From Burkholderiaceae bacterium (GTDB taxonomy: Bacteria; Pseudomonadota; Gammaproteobacteria; Burkholderiales; Burkholderiaceae_C), in contig JACKLO010000007.1 of assembly GCA_024235915.1 (NCBI GenBank), forward strand, positions 372,001-436,000: a stretch of DNA of 64,000 nt. Direction: 5' to 3'. The position numbers and the translations under genes were made by a program. Under the pieces are notes generated by a model. That model made no database searches and was not told the origin of the DNA. It saw only the letters and a program-made list of their open reading frames with translations. Shown in pieces: positions 43,250 through 53,574 of the stretch (position 1 is the first letter of the stretch; the number at the start of each line of letters is the position of its first letter).

Positions 43250-43253
43250 CTGT

Positions 43254-43275
43254 TTACTGACCGATCGGTCAGTAA
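43254..43275. promoter_or_regulatory. TetR operator: perfect 22-bp palindrome
   Basis: The sequence consists of the half-site TTACTGACCGA followed directly by its exact reverse complement. It touches the -10 element of the tetR promoter and covers the probable transcription start, an arrangement for autorepression. The TGACCGATCGGTCA core is seen at operators of many TetR regulators of efflux genes. Confidence 0.88.
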
Positions 43276-43303
43276 TGTAATCGCTGCCCCGACACGCGGT
43301 CAA
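43274..43303 (-). promoter_or_regulatory. Sigma-70 promoter of the tetR-MFP-RND operon
   Basis: On the minus strand, -35 TTGACC (43298-43303, 5 of 6 consensus bases) and -10 TACATT (43274-43279, 4 of 6) are separated by 18 bases. The predicted start near 43267 falls inside the palindromic operator. Confidence 0.65.
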
Positions 43304-43400
43304 TCCGCAGGGCGGTTCGCAGGAGGCCCCGGCACGGCGGCCGGCGCGTCCGGCACGCCCCCTATCATCCCTTGTTTTGCACCAAGGGAAGGGCGCCTGC

Positions 43401-44258
43401 GTGGACCCGTTGCTGTTGCTGCAGGCCGCCGTCATGGGCCTGGTCGAAGGCCTGACCGAATTCCTGCCGATCTCGTCCACCGGGCACCTGATCCTGACCG
43501 GCGCCCTGATCGGCTTCGGCGGCCCGCGTGCCGGTGTCTTCGAGATCGCCATCCAGACCGGCGCCATGGTGGCGGTGCTGTGGGAGTACCGGGCCCGCCT
43601 GGCCTGGACCCTGCGCGGCGTGCGCAGCGACCCCTTGGTCCAGCGCTTCGTGCGCAACGTGCTGATCGCCTTCATCCCGGCGGTGGTGTTCGGCCTCAGT
43701 TTCGGCAGCTTCATCAAGCGGCATCTGTTCTCCGCGGTGCCGGTGGCCCTGGCCCTGATCGTCGGCGGCCTGCTGATCCTGTGGATCGAGGCCCGCCACA
43801 AGCGGCGTTACGGCGGGCGCGACCTTGCCGGCGAGCGCCAGGCCCGCGTCGAGTCCGTGGACGACATGACAGCGGCCGATGCGCTGAAGGTGGGCCTGCT
43901 GCAGTGCCTGGCCCTGATCCCGGGCACCAGCCGGTCGGGCGCCACCATCATGGGCGGGCTGCTGCTGGGCCTTTCACGCAAGGCGGCGGCCGAATTCAGC
44001 TTCTACCTGGCCATTCCGACGCTGATCGGCGCCGGCGTCTATTCGGTCTGGAAGGAGCGCGCGCTGTTGTCGGCCCAGGACCTGCCGATCTTCACCGTCG
44101 GCACCGTGGTGGCCTTCTTCAGCGCGCTGTGGTGCATCCGCTGGCTGATCCGATTCATCAGCACGCACGATTTCGTGCCGTTCGCCTGGTACCGCATCGT
44201 GTTCGGCAGCATCGTGCTGGCGACCGCCTGGACCGGCACCGTGAGCTGGACGCCTTAG
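43401..44258 (+). CDS. uppP: Undecaprenyl-diphosphatase (UppP/BacA)
   Basis: Integral membrane phosphatase of 285 residues that recycles undecaprenyl pyrophosphate for peptidoglycan and LPS synthesis and gives bacitracin resistance. Both active-site motifs are present: EGLTEFLPISSTGHL near the N-terminus and LIPGTSRSGATIMGG in the second half. The GTG at 43401 (VDPLLLLQAAVMG) follows AAGGGAAGGG and gives a normal length; an upstream TTG would add eight residues. It converges on trmB across 12 bases. Confidence 0.95.
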   Translation: MDPLLLLQAAVMGLVEGLTEFLPISSTGHLILTGALIGFGGPRAGVFEIAIQTGAMVAVLWEYRARLAWTLRGVRSDPLVQRFVRNVLIAFIPAVVFGLSFGSFIKRHLFSAVPVALALIVGGLLILWIEARHKRRYGGRDLAGERQARVESVDDMTAADALKVGLLQCLALIPGTSRSGATIMGGLLLGLSRKAAAEFSFYLAIPTLIGAGVYSVWKERALLSAQDLPIFTVGTVVAFFSALWCIRWLIRFISTHDFVPFAWYRIVFGSIVLATAWTGTVSWTP

Positions 44259-44270
44259 GCGCCGCCAGGC

Positions 44271-45011
44271 TCACGTCGCGTCCGCCGGCGGGCGCGTGAA
44301 CAGCAGATCCCAGACGCCGTGGCCGAGTTTCAGGCCGCGCGTCTCGAATTTGGTCTGCGGCCGCCAGGCCGGCTTGGGCGCATAGCCGCTGGCCGTGTTG
44401 CGCAGGGCCGGGGAGGCTGCCAGCACTTCCAGCATCTGTTCGGCGTAGGGCTGCCAGTCGGTCGCGCAGTGCAGGTAGCCGCCGGGCGCCAGACGGCTGG
44501 CGACCAGTTCGACGAAGGCCGGCTGCACGATGCGGCGCTTGTGGTGCCGCTTCTTGTGCCACGGGTCCGGGAACCACAGGTGCACGCCGGTCAGGGTGTC
44601 GGGCGGAACCATGTCGCGCAAGACCTCCACCGCGTCGTGCCGCAGGATGCGCAGGTTGGTCAATCCGCCTTCGCCGATGCGCTTGAGCAGGGCGCCGACA
44701 CCGGCCTCATGCACCTCGACACCGATGAAATCGTGGTCCGGCATCGCCGTGGCCACCTGGGCCGTGGCATCGCCCATGCCGAAGCCGATCTCCAGGATGC
44801 AGGGCCCCGCGCGGCCGAAGACCTGCGGCAGCGCCAGCGGCGTGGCCTGGTAGGGCAGCACATAGCGAGGGCCCAGTTCGGCCAAGGCGCGCTGCTGGCC
44901 CGTGCCCATGCGGCCGCCGCGCAGCACGAAGCTGCGCACCGGACGGCGGGGCGGACCGCCGGCATCGGTGGCCGGGTCAGCGTCGGGCGGGGGGACGGGC
45001 GTGTCGTGCAT
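44271..45011 (-). CDS. trmB: tRNA (guanine(46)-N7)-methyltransferase
   Basis: SAM-dependent enzyme forming m7G46 in tRNA variable loops, 246 residues. The SAM site is ILEIGFGMGDATAQVA, followed by FIGVEVHEAGVGALL, the family signature LWFPDPWHKKRHHKRR and a C-terminal TKFETRGLKLGHGVWDL. The N-terminal 35 residues are proline- and aspartate-rich and probably disordered. The ATG at 45011 begins MHDTPVPP; longer frames run into the tRNA upstream region. A tRNA-Gly gene is encoded divergently 85 bp away. Confidence 0.94.
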   Translation of the reverse strand: MHDTPVPPPDADPATDAGGPPRRPVRSFVLRGGRMGTGQQRALAELGPRYVLPYQATPLALPQVFGRAGPCILEIGFGMGDATAQVATAMPDHDFIGVEVHEAGVGALLKRIGEGGLTNLRILRHDAVEVLRDMVPPDTLTGVHLWFPDPWHKKRHHKRRIVQPAFVELVASRLAPGGYLHCATDWQPYAEQMLEVLAASPALRNTASGYAPKPAWRPQTKFETRGLKLGHGVWDLLFTRPPADAT

Positions 45012-45096
45012 GGGGGCGCGATCGTAGCGCCATCGCCCACAGCGCCAAGGCGGGCGGGTGCGGCGCCCGGGCGCGTCTGGCACAATGCGCGCCGCT

Positions 45097-45170
45097 GCGG
45101 GTGTAGTTCAATGGTAGAACGGCAGCTTCCCAAGCTTCATACGAGGGTTCGATTCCCTTCACCCGCTCCA
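45097..45170 (+). tRNA. tRNA-Gly (anticodon CCC)
   Basis: A 74-nt gene including an encoded CCA end. The acceptor stem GCGGGTG pairs with CACCCGC, the D arm is GTAGTTCAATGGTAGAAC, the anticodon loop TTCCCAA gives CCC, and the T arm is GAGGGTTCGATTCCCTT. It is closely similar to E. coli glyU. The anticodon stem is GCAGC against GCTTC, which leaves a C:U mismatch at positions 28:42; the other four pairs form. Confidence 0.95.
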
Positions 45171-45302
45171 GCCCACCTGGCCCTGCCTGCCAGGCTTCGG
45201 GCAAACCCCCCCGCCTATCCCTAGACTGTCGCTTCGGCGGCAACGCGCCTCCGTAGTTGTGCGCTTCCGCCGCCCGGCGTCTCGCGGCACCATGGGGTCG
45301 TC

Positions 45303-46217
45303 ATGACCGAACCCCTGCGCATCCTCTGCATCGGCGGCCCCGCGCCCGATCTCGGCCTCTCACCCTGGGGGCCCTTCACCTGTGAGGACGTGGCGTCGCT
45401 CGACCAGGCGCTGGAGGTCTTGCGGCAGTCACCACCCGACGCCATTCTGGTGCGCTCGCCGGATGTGGATGCGCTGGAGCGCCTGCTGCGCTGGCCGGCG
45501 CTGTCCCAGGCGGTGCTGGATTCGGCCCTGGTGGTGGCCGCACCCGAGCCGGCCGTGGGCCCGGCGCTCAAGCTGCTGCAGCGTGGCGCGCAGGATGTGC
45601 TGAACAACGCCACTTTGCGCAACGAGTCGTTGGCCCGCCGGCTGCGCCTGGCGGTGGAGCGCAAGCGGCTGGACCTGGCCGCGCGCAAGGCCTACGCCAC
45701 CGACCTGGCCACCGGCCTGCCCAACCACGCGCAGTTGCTGGAGCACATGACCCATCTGCTGGCGCTGCGCGAGCGCGAGCCGGCGCCGATGGCGCTGATC
45801 GTGCTGCGCATCGAAGGCCTGGCCGGCACCGAAGCCGCGCTGGGCGCCGAGGCGGCCAATGTGCTGCGGCGCAAGGTGGCGGTGCGCATCCGCGCCGGTC
45901 TGCGCGCCAGCGACGTGGTGGCCTCGCTGGGCAGCGACAGCTTTGCCGTGCTGCTGGCCTGGATCGATGCGCCGGACGACGCGGTCCACGTGGCGTCCAA
46001 GCTGGCCCAGCAAGTGCGCCAACCCTACAACGTGGCGGGCACGGACCGCGCTGTCGCCGTGGCCCTGGGCTTGGCCGCCTACCCGGAGCACGGGCGGGAC
46101 GCGGAATCCCTGCTGCGCCGCGCGACCAGCCAGGCGGCCTCGGTGGCCACCGTCGGCCGCGAAGGCTTTGCCACCCGCGTGGAGCGCGGGCCGGCGGCAG
46201 CCGCCAACGACGATTGA
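45303..46217 (+). CDS. Degenerate GGDEF protein with receiver-like N-terminus
   Basis: 304 residues. The first 120 resemble a receiver fold (LRILCIGGPAPDLG, then PPDAILVRSPDVDALE) but the phosphoacceptor aspartate is not evident. A GGDEF domain follows, with TDLATGLPNHAQLLEHM as the entry motif. The active-site loop reads LGSDSF (210-214 GSDSF instead of GGDEF), so diguanylate cyclase activity is unlikely. The C-terminal ALGLAAYPEHGRDAESLLRRA is normal for the family. It may bind GTP or act through protein contacts. It converges on gabD across 29 bases. Confidence 0.82.
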   Translation: MTEPLRILCIGGPAPDLGLSPWGPFTCEDVASLDQALEVLRQSPPDAILVRSPDVDALERLLRWPALSQAVLDSALVVAAPEPAVGPALKLLQRGAQDVLNNATLRNESLARRLRLAVERKRLDLAARKAYATDLATGLPNHAQLLEHMTHLLALREREPAPMALIVLRIEGLAGTEAALGAEAANVLRRKVAVRIRAGLRASDVVASLGSDSFAVLLAWIDAPDDAVHVASKLAQQVRQPYNVAGTDRAVAVALGLAAYPEHGRDAESLLRRATSQAASVATVGREGFATRVERGPAAAANDD

Positions 46218-46246
46218 CGCCCGCGGCCCACCGCCGCTGCGTTGCG

Positions 46247-47725
46247 CTACTTCAGGATGTCGCCCAGGCAGAGGTACTTCAGCTCGACGTAGTCGTCGAC
46301 GCCCTGGCGTGCGCCCTCGCGGCCCAGGCCGCTCTGCTTGACCCCGCCAAAGGGCACCTCGGCGGTGCTGATCAGGCCGGTGTTGATGCCCACCATGCCG
46401 TATTCCAGCGCCTCGCCGACGCGGAAGATGCGACCCACGTCGCGGCTGTAGAAGTAGCTGGCCAGACCGAACTCGGTGGCGTTGGCCAGGGCCACGGCCT
46501 CGGCTTCGGTCTCGAAGCGGAACACCGGCGCCACGGGGCCGAAGGTTTCCTCGCGGGCGCACAACATGTCGCCGGTGACGCCGGAGAGCACAGTGGGCGT
46601 GTAGAAGCGGTCGCCTTGACGGGTGCCGCCGACCACGACCTTTGCGCCCTTGCCGAGCGCGTCGGCGACGTGAGCCTCTACCTTGGCGATGGCCTGGTCG
46701 TCGATCAGCGGGCCTTGGTTCACGCCCGGCTCGAAGCCGTTGCCCACCTGGATGCCCTGCGCCTTGGCCGCCAGCTTCTCGACGAAAGCGTCGTAGACGC
46801 CAGCCTGCACATAGAAACGGTTGGCGCAGACGCAGGTCTGGCCGGCATTGCGGTACTTGGAGATCATCGCGCCTTCGACGGCGCTGTCCAGGTCGGCGTC
46901 GTCGAAGACGATGAAGGGTGCGTTGCCGCCGAGCTCCAGGCTCAGCTTCTTGATCGTCGGCGCGCATTGCGCGGCCAGGATGCGGCCCACCTCGGTGCTG
47001 CCGGTGAACGACAGGTGGCGCACCGTGTCGCTGGCGCACAGCGCCTTGCCCACGGCGATGCTGCCGTCGGCGTTGGACGTCACCACGTTGAGCACGCCCG
47101 CCGGCATGCCGGCCCGCTGGGCCAGTTCCGCCACGGCCAGCGCCGACAGCGGTGTGGCCTCGGCCGGCTTGATCACCACCGGGCAGCCGGCCGCCAGCGC
47201 CGGGGCCACTTTGCGCGTGATCATCGCGATCGGGAAGTTCCAGGGCGTGATGGCGGCGCAGACGCCGATGGGCTGCCTGATGACCAGGTAGCGCTTGTTG
47301 TTGTCGGTGGTGGGGATGGTCTCGCCGTAGATGCGCCGGGCCTCTTCGGCGAACCACTCGATGAAGCTCGCCCCGTAGACCACCTCGCCGCGGGCCTCGG
47401 CCAGCGGCTTGCCCTGCTCGGCGGTCATGATGCGGGCCAGGTCGTCGGCGTGCTGGTGCAGCAGGCCGAACCACTTCATCATCACCGCGGCGCGTTCCTT
47501 GGCCGTCTTGGCGCGCCACAGCGGCCAGGCGCGGTCCGCCGCGGCGATGGCGGCCTCGGTGTCGGCGGCGCCGAGCAGCGCCACATCGGCCAGCTTCAGG
47601 CCCGTGGCTGGGTCGTGCACGTCGAAGCGGGCGCTGCCGCCCACCCATTCGCCGCCGATCAGCGCGTCGGTCTTCAGCAGGGTGGGGTCGTTCAGCGTGG
47701 CCAGGGGGGAGGTGGACATGTCCAT
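46247..47725 (-). CDS. gabD: NAD(P)-dependent succinate-semialdehyde dehydrogenase
   Basis: 492-residue aldehyde dehydrogenase oxidising succinate semialdehyde to succinate, the last step of GABA degradation. Catalytic C298 (NAGQTCVC) and E264 (LSLELGGNAP) are present, with the cofactor loop FTGSTEVG and PWNFPIAMITRKVAPALAAG typical of GabD. Ends VELKYLCLGDILK. AAGGAG lies 7 bases before the ATG at 47725; a second ATG two codons later is also possible. No gabT or GABA permease lies next to it, so another semialdehyde substrate (for example glutarate semialdehyde) cannot be excluded. Confidence 0.92.
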   Translation of the reverse strand: MDMSTSPLATLNDPTLLKTDALIGGEWVGGSARFDVHDPATGLKLADVALLGAADTEAAIAAADRAWPLWRAKTAKERAAVMMKWFGLLHQHADDLARIMTAEQGKPLAEARGEVVYGASFIEWFAEEARRIYGETIPTTDNNKRYLVIRQPIGVCAAITPWNFPIAMITRKVAPALAAGCPVVIKPAEATPLSALAVAELAQRAGMPAGVLNVVTSNADGSIAVGKALCASDTVRHLSFTGSTEVGRILAAQCAPTIKKLSLELGGNAPFIVFDDADLDSAVEGAMISKYRNAGQTCVCANRFYVQAGVYDAFVEKLAAKAQGIQVGNGFEPGVNQGPLIDDQAIAKVEAHVADALGKGAKVVVGGTRQGDRFYTPTVLSGVTGDMLCAREETFGPVAPVFRFETEAEAVALANATEFGLASYFYSRDVGRIFRVGEALEYGMVGINTGLISTAEVPFGGVKQSGLGREGARQGVDDYVELKYLCLGDILK

Positions 47726-47750
47726 CGCGGGTCTCCTTGCAGTGTTCGGG

Positions 47751-48482
47751 TCACTCTAGCGCGTAGGTGAAGGTGCTGACGACGCGCAGGCGCTTGACGC
47801 GCGCACTGCCGTCGTCGTAGCCATCGCCGCTGGCACTGCCGATCTGGATCACGCCCTGGTTGGCCGCGCGCAGCTTGCCCAGCTGCGCGCCGGCCTCGGC
47901 GGCGAACTTGTCGGCCTGCTCGCGGGCGTTGCGTGTGGCCTCGGCCAGCAGCGGGGCCTTGACCTCGTTGAAGCCGCGCAGCTGGTAGCGCGGCCCGGCC
48001 GGCCCCTCATTGCCGCCGGCCAGTTGCACGCCGGCCTGCAGCAGCGGGTCCACGGCCAGGGCCGCGGCCTCCACCGCGGTGGTTTTCGCCGACTTCACCA
48101 GCACCTGGCCCGTGCCCTGAAAGCGCAATGGCTGGTTGTTGCCGCCGTACTCACGCGCCCACAGGTCCTGCACCTGCAGCGGGCGCACCTCGATCTCCGG
48201 CTCGGTGAATCCCTGCGCCTTCAGGAAGGCGACCACGCGGTCGCGGTCCTCGGCCAGCTGGCGCTGCACGGCCCCGAAATCGGTGCCGGCACGGCGGAAA
48301 CCCAGCGGCCAGACGGCAAAGTCGGCTTCCACGTCCTTTTCCGCCAGGCCCTTGACGGTGATCGAGCGGTCGGCAGCGCGGAAGCGCTCCAGCCCCTGGC
48401 CCACGGCCCAGCCACCGGCGGCCATGCCGGCGGCGATGACCACGGCGGCCACGAAGCCGATCGAACGGGTGTTGTCAGACAT
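47751..48482 (-). CDS. SIMPL domain (DUF541) protein
   Basis: 243 residues with one N-terminal membrane anchor (about 9-28, GFVAAVVIAAGMAAGGWAVG) followed by an exported SIMPL/DUF541 domain: RSITVKGLAEKDVEADFAVW, RFQGTGQVLVKSAKTTAVEAA and NAREQADKFAAEAGAQLGKL. Family members (E. coli YggE, BP26) are periplasmic and linked to stress tolerance; no reaction is known. GGAGG lies about 9 bases before the ATG. It diverges from alaS across 56 bases. Confidence 0.88.
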   Translation of the reverse strand: MSDNTRSIGFVAAVVIAAGMAAGGWAVGQGLERFRAADRSITVKGLAEKDVEADFAVWPLGFRRAGTDFGAVQRQLAEDRDRVVAFLKAQGFTEPEIEVRPLQVQDLWAREYGGNNQPLRFQGTGQVLVKSAKTTAVEAAALAVDPLLQAGVQLAGGNEGPAGPRYQLRGFNEVKAPLLAEATRNAREQADKFAAEAGAQLGKLRAANQGVIQIGSASGDGYDDGSARVKRLRVVSTFTYALE

Positions 48483-48538
48483 TGACGGAACCTCCTGGCG
48501 TCCATTCTGAACCACGCGCAAACCCTAGAATTCGCATC

Positions 48539-51181
<2,643 letters not shown>

Positions 51182-51188
51182 GCCGGCC

Positions 51189-51725
51189 GTGAAACGCCCT
51201 CGGCCGCCGGTGACGCTGCGGCGTGCGACGCCGGACGACGCGCCGTCCTTCGTCACTCTGATGGCCGACCCGCAGGTCTTCGGCGGCCTGATGCAACTGC
51301 CGTTCCCCAGCGAGGCGCAGTGGCGCCAGCGCCTGGAGGGCAGCGACAACGGCAGCGCCGAGCTCTCGCTGGTGGCCGAGCGCGACGGCGACCTCGTCGG
51401 CAGTGCCGGCCTGCACCCGGTGGGCGCGCACGTGCGGCGGCGGCATGTGGCGATGATCGGCATCTCGGTGCGGCCCGACGCGCAGGGGCAGGGTGTGGGC
51501 ACGGCGCTGATGCAGGCCCTGTGCGACTACGCCGACCGCTGGGCGCACATCCTGCGCATCGAGCTCGGTGTCTACACCGACAACGTGCGCGCCATCGCGC
51601 TCTACCGCCGCTTCGGTTTTGAGATCGAGGGCACGCACAAGGGTTATGCCCTGCGTGACGGCGTCTTCGTCGACAGCCACACCATGGCGCGCCTGCATCC
51701 CAACCCGCCCCGGATCCAACGATGA
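51189..51725 (+). CDS. GNAT family N-acetyltransferase (PhnO/YhhY-like)
   Basis: 178 residues starting at a GTG 7 bases after the alaS stop; the domain begins at VTLRRATPDDAPSFVTLMAD. IGISVRPDAQGQGVGTALM is the acetyl-CoA loop and NVRAIALYRRFGFEIEGTHKGYALRDG the C-terminal signature, closest to YhhY/SpeG-like enzymes that acetylate amino acids or small amines. A longer frame exists but overlaps alaS. It is coupled to the next gene by an ATGA overlap. Confidence 0.83.
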   Translation: MKRPRPPVTLRRATPDDAPSFVTLMADPQVFGGLMQLPFPSEAQWRQRLEGSDNGSAELSLVAERDGDLVGSAGLHPVGAHVRRRHVAMIGISVRPDAQGQGVGTALMQALCDYADRWAHILRIELGVYTDNVRAIALYRRFGFEIEGTHKGYALRDGVFVDSHTMARLHPNPPRIQR

Positions 51726-52426
51726 AGATTCGCCGCGACAACACCGACGCCGAACTCGATGCGTTGCAGGCGGTGGCCGATCAGCTTGCGGGCTTCGAGC
51801 CGGCCATCAACGCTGAATGGCTGGATGGTGCCTTCGCGGCCCTGCTGTGCGGGCCCTCGGTGCCCGAAGGGCCCGGCAGCGTGATGACGGCCCTGGTCGG
51901 CGACAACTGGGATCGTGCCTTCGCCGATCCCGAAGCGGTGGCACAAGCCACGGCAGCGCTGGATGCCCGCTGGCGCGCACTGCGTTCACAGCTCGATCCC
52001 GACCTGCTGTGGGAGGACCCGGACCGCCTGCAGCTGTCGCCGCTGCTGCTGGACCCGGACGCCGAGGCCGACCTCCCGCTGGGCATCGACTGGGCGCGCG
52101 GATTCGTGGGCGTGGCCGAAGACCCGCAATTCGGCTGGCCGGCCGCCGTGGACCCGGAGACGGTGGAGGCCATGCTTGGCCCGTTGGGCGCCCTGCTGCT
52201 GGACGACGAAGGCCTGGCCGCCTGGACCGCCGAGCACTACAAGGAGCCGCCCACGCGCGAGCAGATGGTCGACGATGCCTGCTATGCGGCGCAGGATCTG
52301 CGCCTGTGGTGGATCGAAAACGCGCCGCGCACCGCGCCGCGGCGGGTCGAAGCCTTGCCGGGACGCAACGACCCGTGCCACTGCGGCAGCGGCAAGAAGT
52401 TCAAGAAGTGCCACGGGGCGGACTGA
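51722..52426 (+). CDS. UPF0149 (YecA/YgfB-like) protein with SEC-C zinc motif
   Basis: 234 residues. The helical UPF0149 domain (about 1-195) contains PAINAEWLDGAFAALLCGP and LPLGIDWARGFVGVAED; the C-terminus is a SEC-C motif, PGRNDPCHCGSGKKFKKCHG, a zinc ligand set CxC...CH like the SecA tail. E. coli YecA with this layout associates with ribosomes and SecB/SecA, so a role in protein handling is plausible. The start overlaps the GNAT stop (ATGA), and the 3' end overlaps the convergent MscS gene by 26 bases. Confidence 0.88.
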   Translation: MKIRRDNTDAELDALQAVADQLAGFEPAINAEWLDGAFAALLCGPSVPEGPGSVMTALVGDNWDRAFADPEAVAQATAALDARWRALRSQLDPDLLWEDPDRLQLSPLLLDPDAEADLPLGIDWARGFVGVAEDPQFGWPAAVDPETVEAMLGPLGALLLDDEGLAAWTAEHYKEPPTREQMVDDACYAAQDLRLWWIENAPRTAPRRVEALPGRNDPCHCGSGKKFKKCHGAD

Positions 52427-53501
52427 CCGCCGCTTCCAGGTCGGCGCGGTCGGCGCCGGTTTCCACGCGCAGCCGCGGCAGGTAGTCCGGGCAGGTGCGC
52501 TGCACGTGGTCCACCAGCCACTCGCGCACGTGGCAGCGCAGGTCCCAGGCCTTGCCCGCGTCGGCCGCCGTCACCAGCGCCCGCACCTGCATCGCGCGCT
52601 CTCCGGCCTCCACCACCTGCAGCAGGGCCAGCCGGCCGTCCCAGTGCTCGCAGGCCTCGCAGGCCAGGCGCAGCTGTTCGCGCAGCGGGGCCAGCGGCGT
52701 GCGGTAGTCCACCCACAGGGTCACCGTGCCGGTGAGTTGCGCGCTCTTGCGCGTCCAGTTCTGGAACGGCTTCTCCACCCAGTACTGCAGCGGCACCACG
52801 AGTCGCCGGTCGTCCCAGATGCGGACCACCACGTAGGCGGAACCGATCTCCTCGATGACGCCCCATTCGCCCTCGACGATGACGACGTCGTCGATGCGGA
52901 TCGGCTGCGTCAATCCGATCTGCAGGCCGGCGATCATGTTGCCCAGCACCGGGCGCGCCGCAAAGCCGGCGATCAGCCCGATGACGCCGGCCGAGGCCAG
53001 CAGGCTGGCGCCCACCTGGCGCACGCCCGGAATCGTCATCAGCATCAGGGCAATGCCGGCCAGCCAGAGCACGCTGCCCACGGTGCGCACCAGCACGCGG
53101 GTCTGCGTGTGCACGCGGCGCGCCTGCAGGTTGTCGGCCACAGACACCGGGTGGGCATCGATGACGGCCTGCCCGTAGCCGCCCACGGCACGCACCAGCA
53201 GCCAGGTCAGCGCGGCGATCCAGGCCATGGTGGTCAGGCGCAGCACCATGGTGCGGCCTGCCAGGTCGTCGGGCGTTCCGTGCCAGACCACCACCACGGC
53301 CAGCAGCGGCAGCAACAGGCGCGCCGGCGCGCGGATGGCGCGCGCCACGGCGGCCGCAGCCGGCATGCCGGCAGTGGCCCGGCCCACCAGGCGCGCGCCG
53401 GCGGCGAAGACCGCCGATGCCAGCAGAGCGCCGACAGCGGCTGAAATCAGGGGCGGGCCCCAGGCCATCAATCCGGAGAACAGCGGGGCGAGATCAGGCA
53501 T
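52401..53501 (-). CDS. MscS family mechanosensitive ion channel
   Basis: 366 residues. Four to five N-terminal spans precede the pore-lining segment SLLASAGVIGLIAGFAARPVLGN, then the beta domain (IRIDDVVIVEGEWGVIEEIG, VPLQYWVEKPFQNWTR) and a C-terminal alpha/beta domain. It releases solutes on hypo-osmotic shock. The ATG at 53501 starts MPDLAPLFSG just before the first span; longer frames run into the coaBC upstream region. It diverges from coaBC across 73 bases. Confidence 0.9.
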   Translation of the reverse strand: MPDLAPLFSGLMAWGPPLISAAVGALLASAVFAAGARLVGRATAGMPAAAAVARAIRAPARLLLPLLAVVVVWHGTPDDLAGRTMVLRLTTMAWIAALTWLLVRAVGGYGQAVIDAHPVSVADNLQARRVHTQTRVLVRTVGSVLWLAGIALMLMTIPGVRQVGASLLASAGVIGLIAGFAARPVLGNMIAGLQIGLTQPIRIDDVVIVEGEWGVIEEIGSAYVVVRIWDDRRLVVPLQYWVEKPFQNWTRKSAQLTGTVTLWVDYRTPLAPLREQLRLACEACEHWDGRLALLQVVEAGERAMQVRALVTAADAGKAWDLRCHVREWLVDHVQRTCPDYLPRLRVETGADRADLEAAVSPPRGTS

Positions 53502-53574
53502 GCCGCGCGTCGGCCTTTCAGTGGGTTGGCAACCGGCCAAGCTTAGGCCAGCCCCGGTGCTAGAGTGCGCCCCC

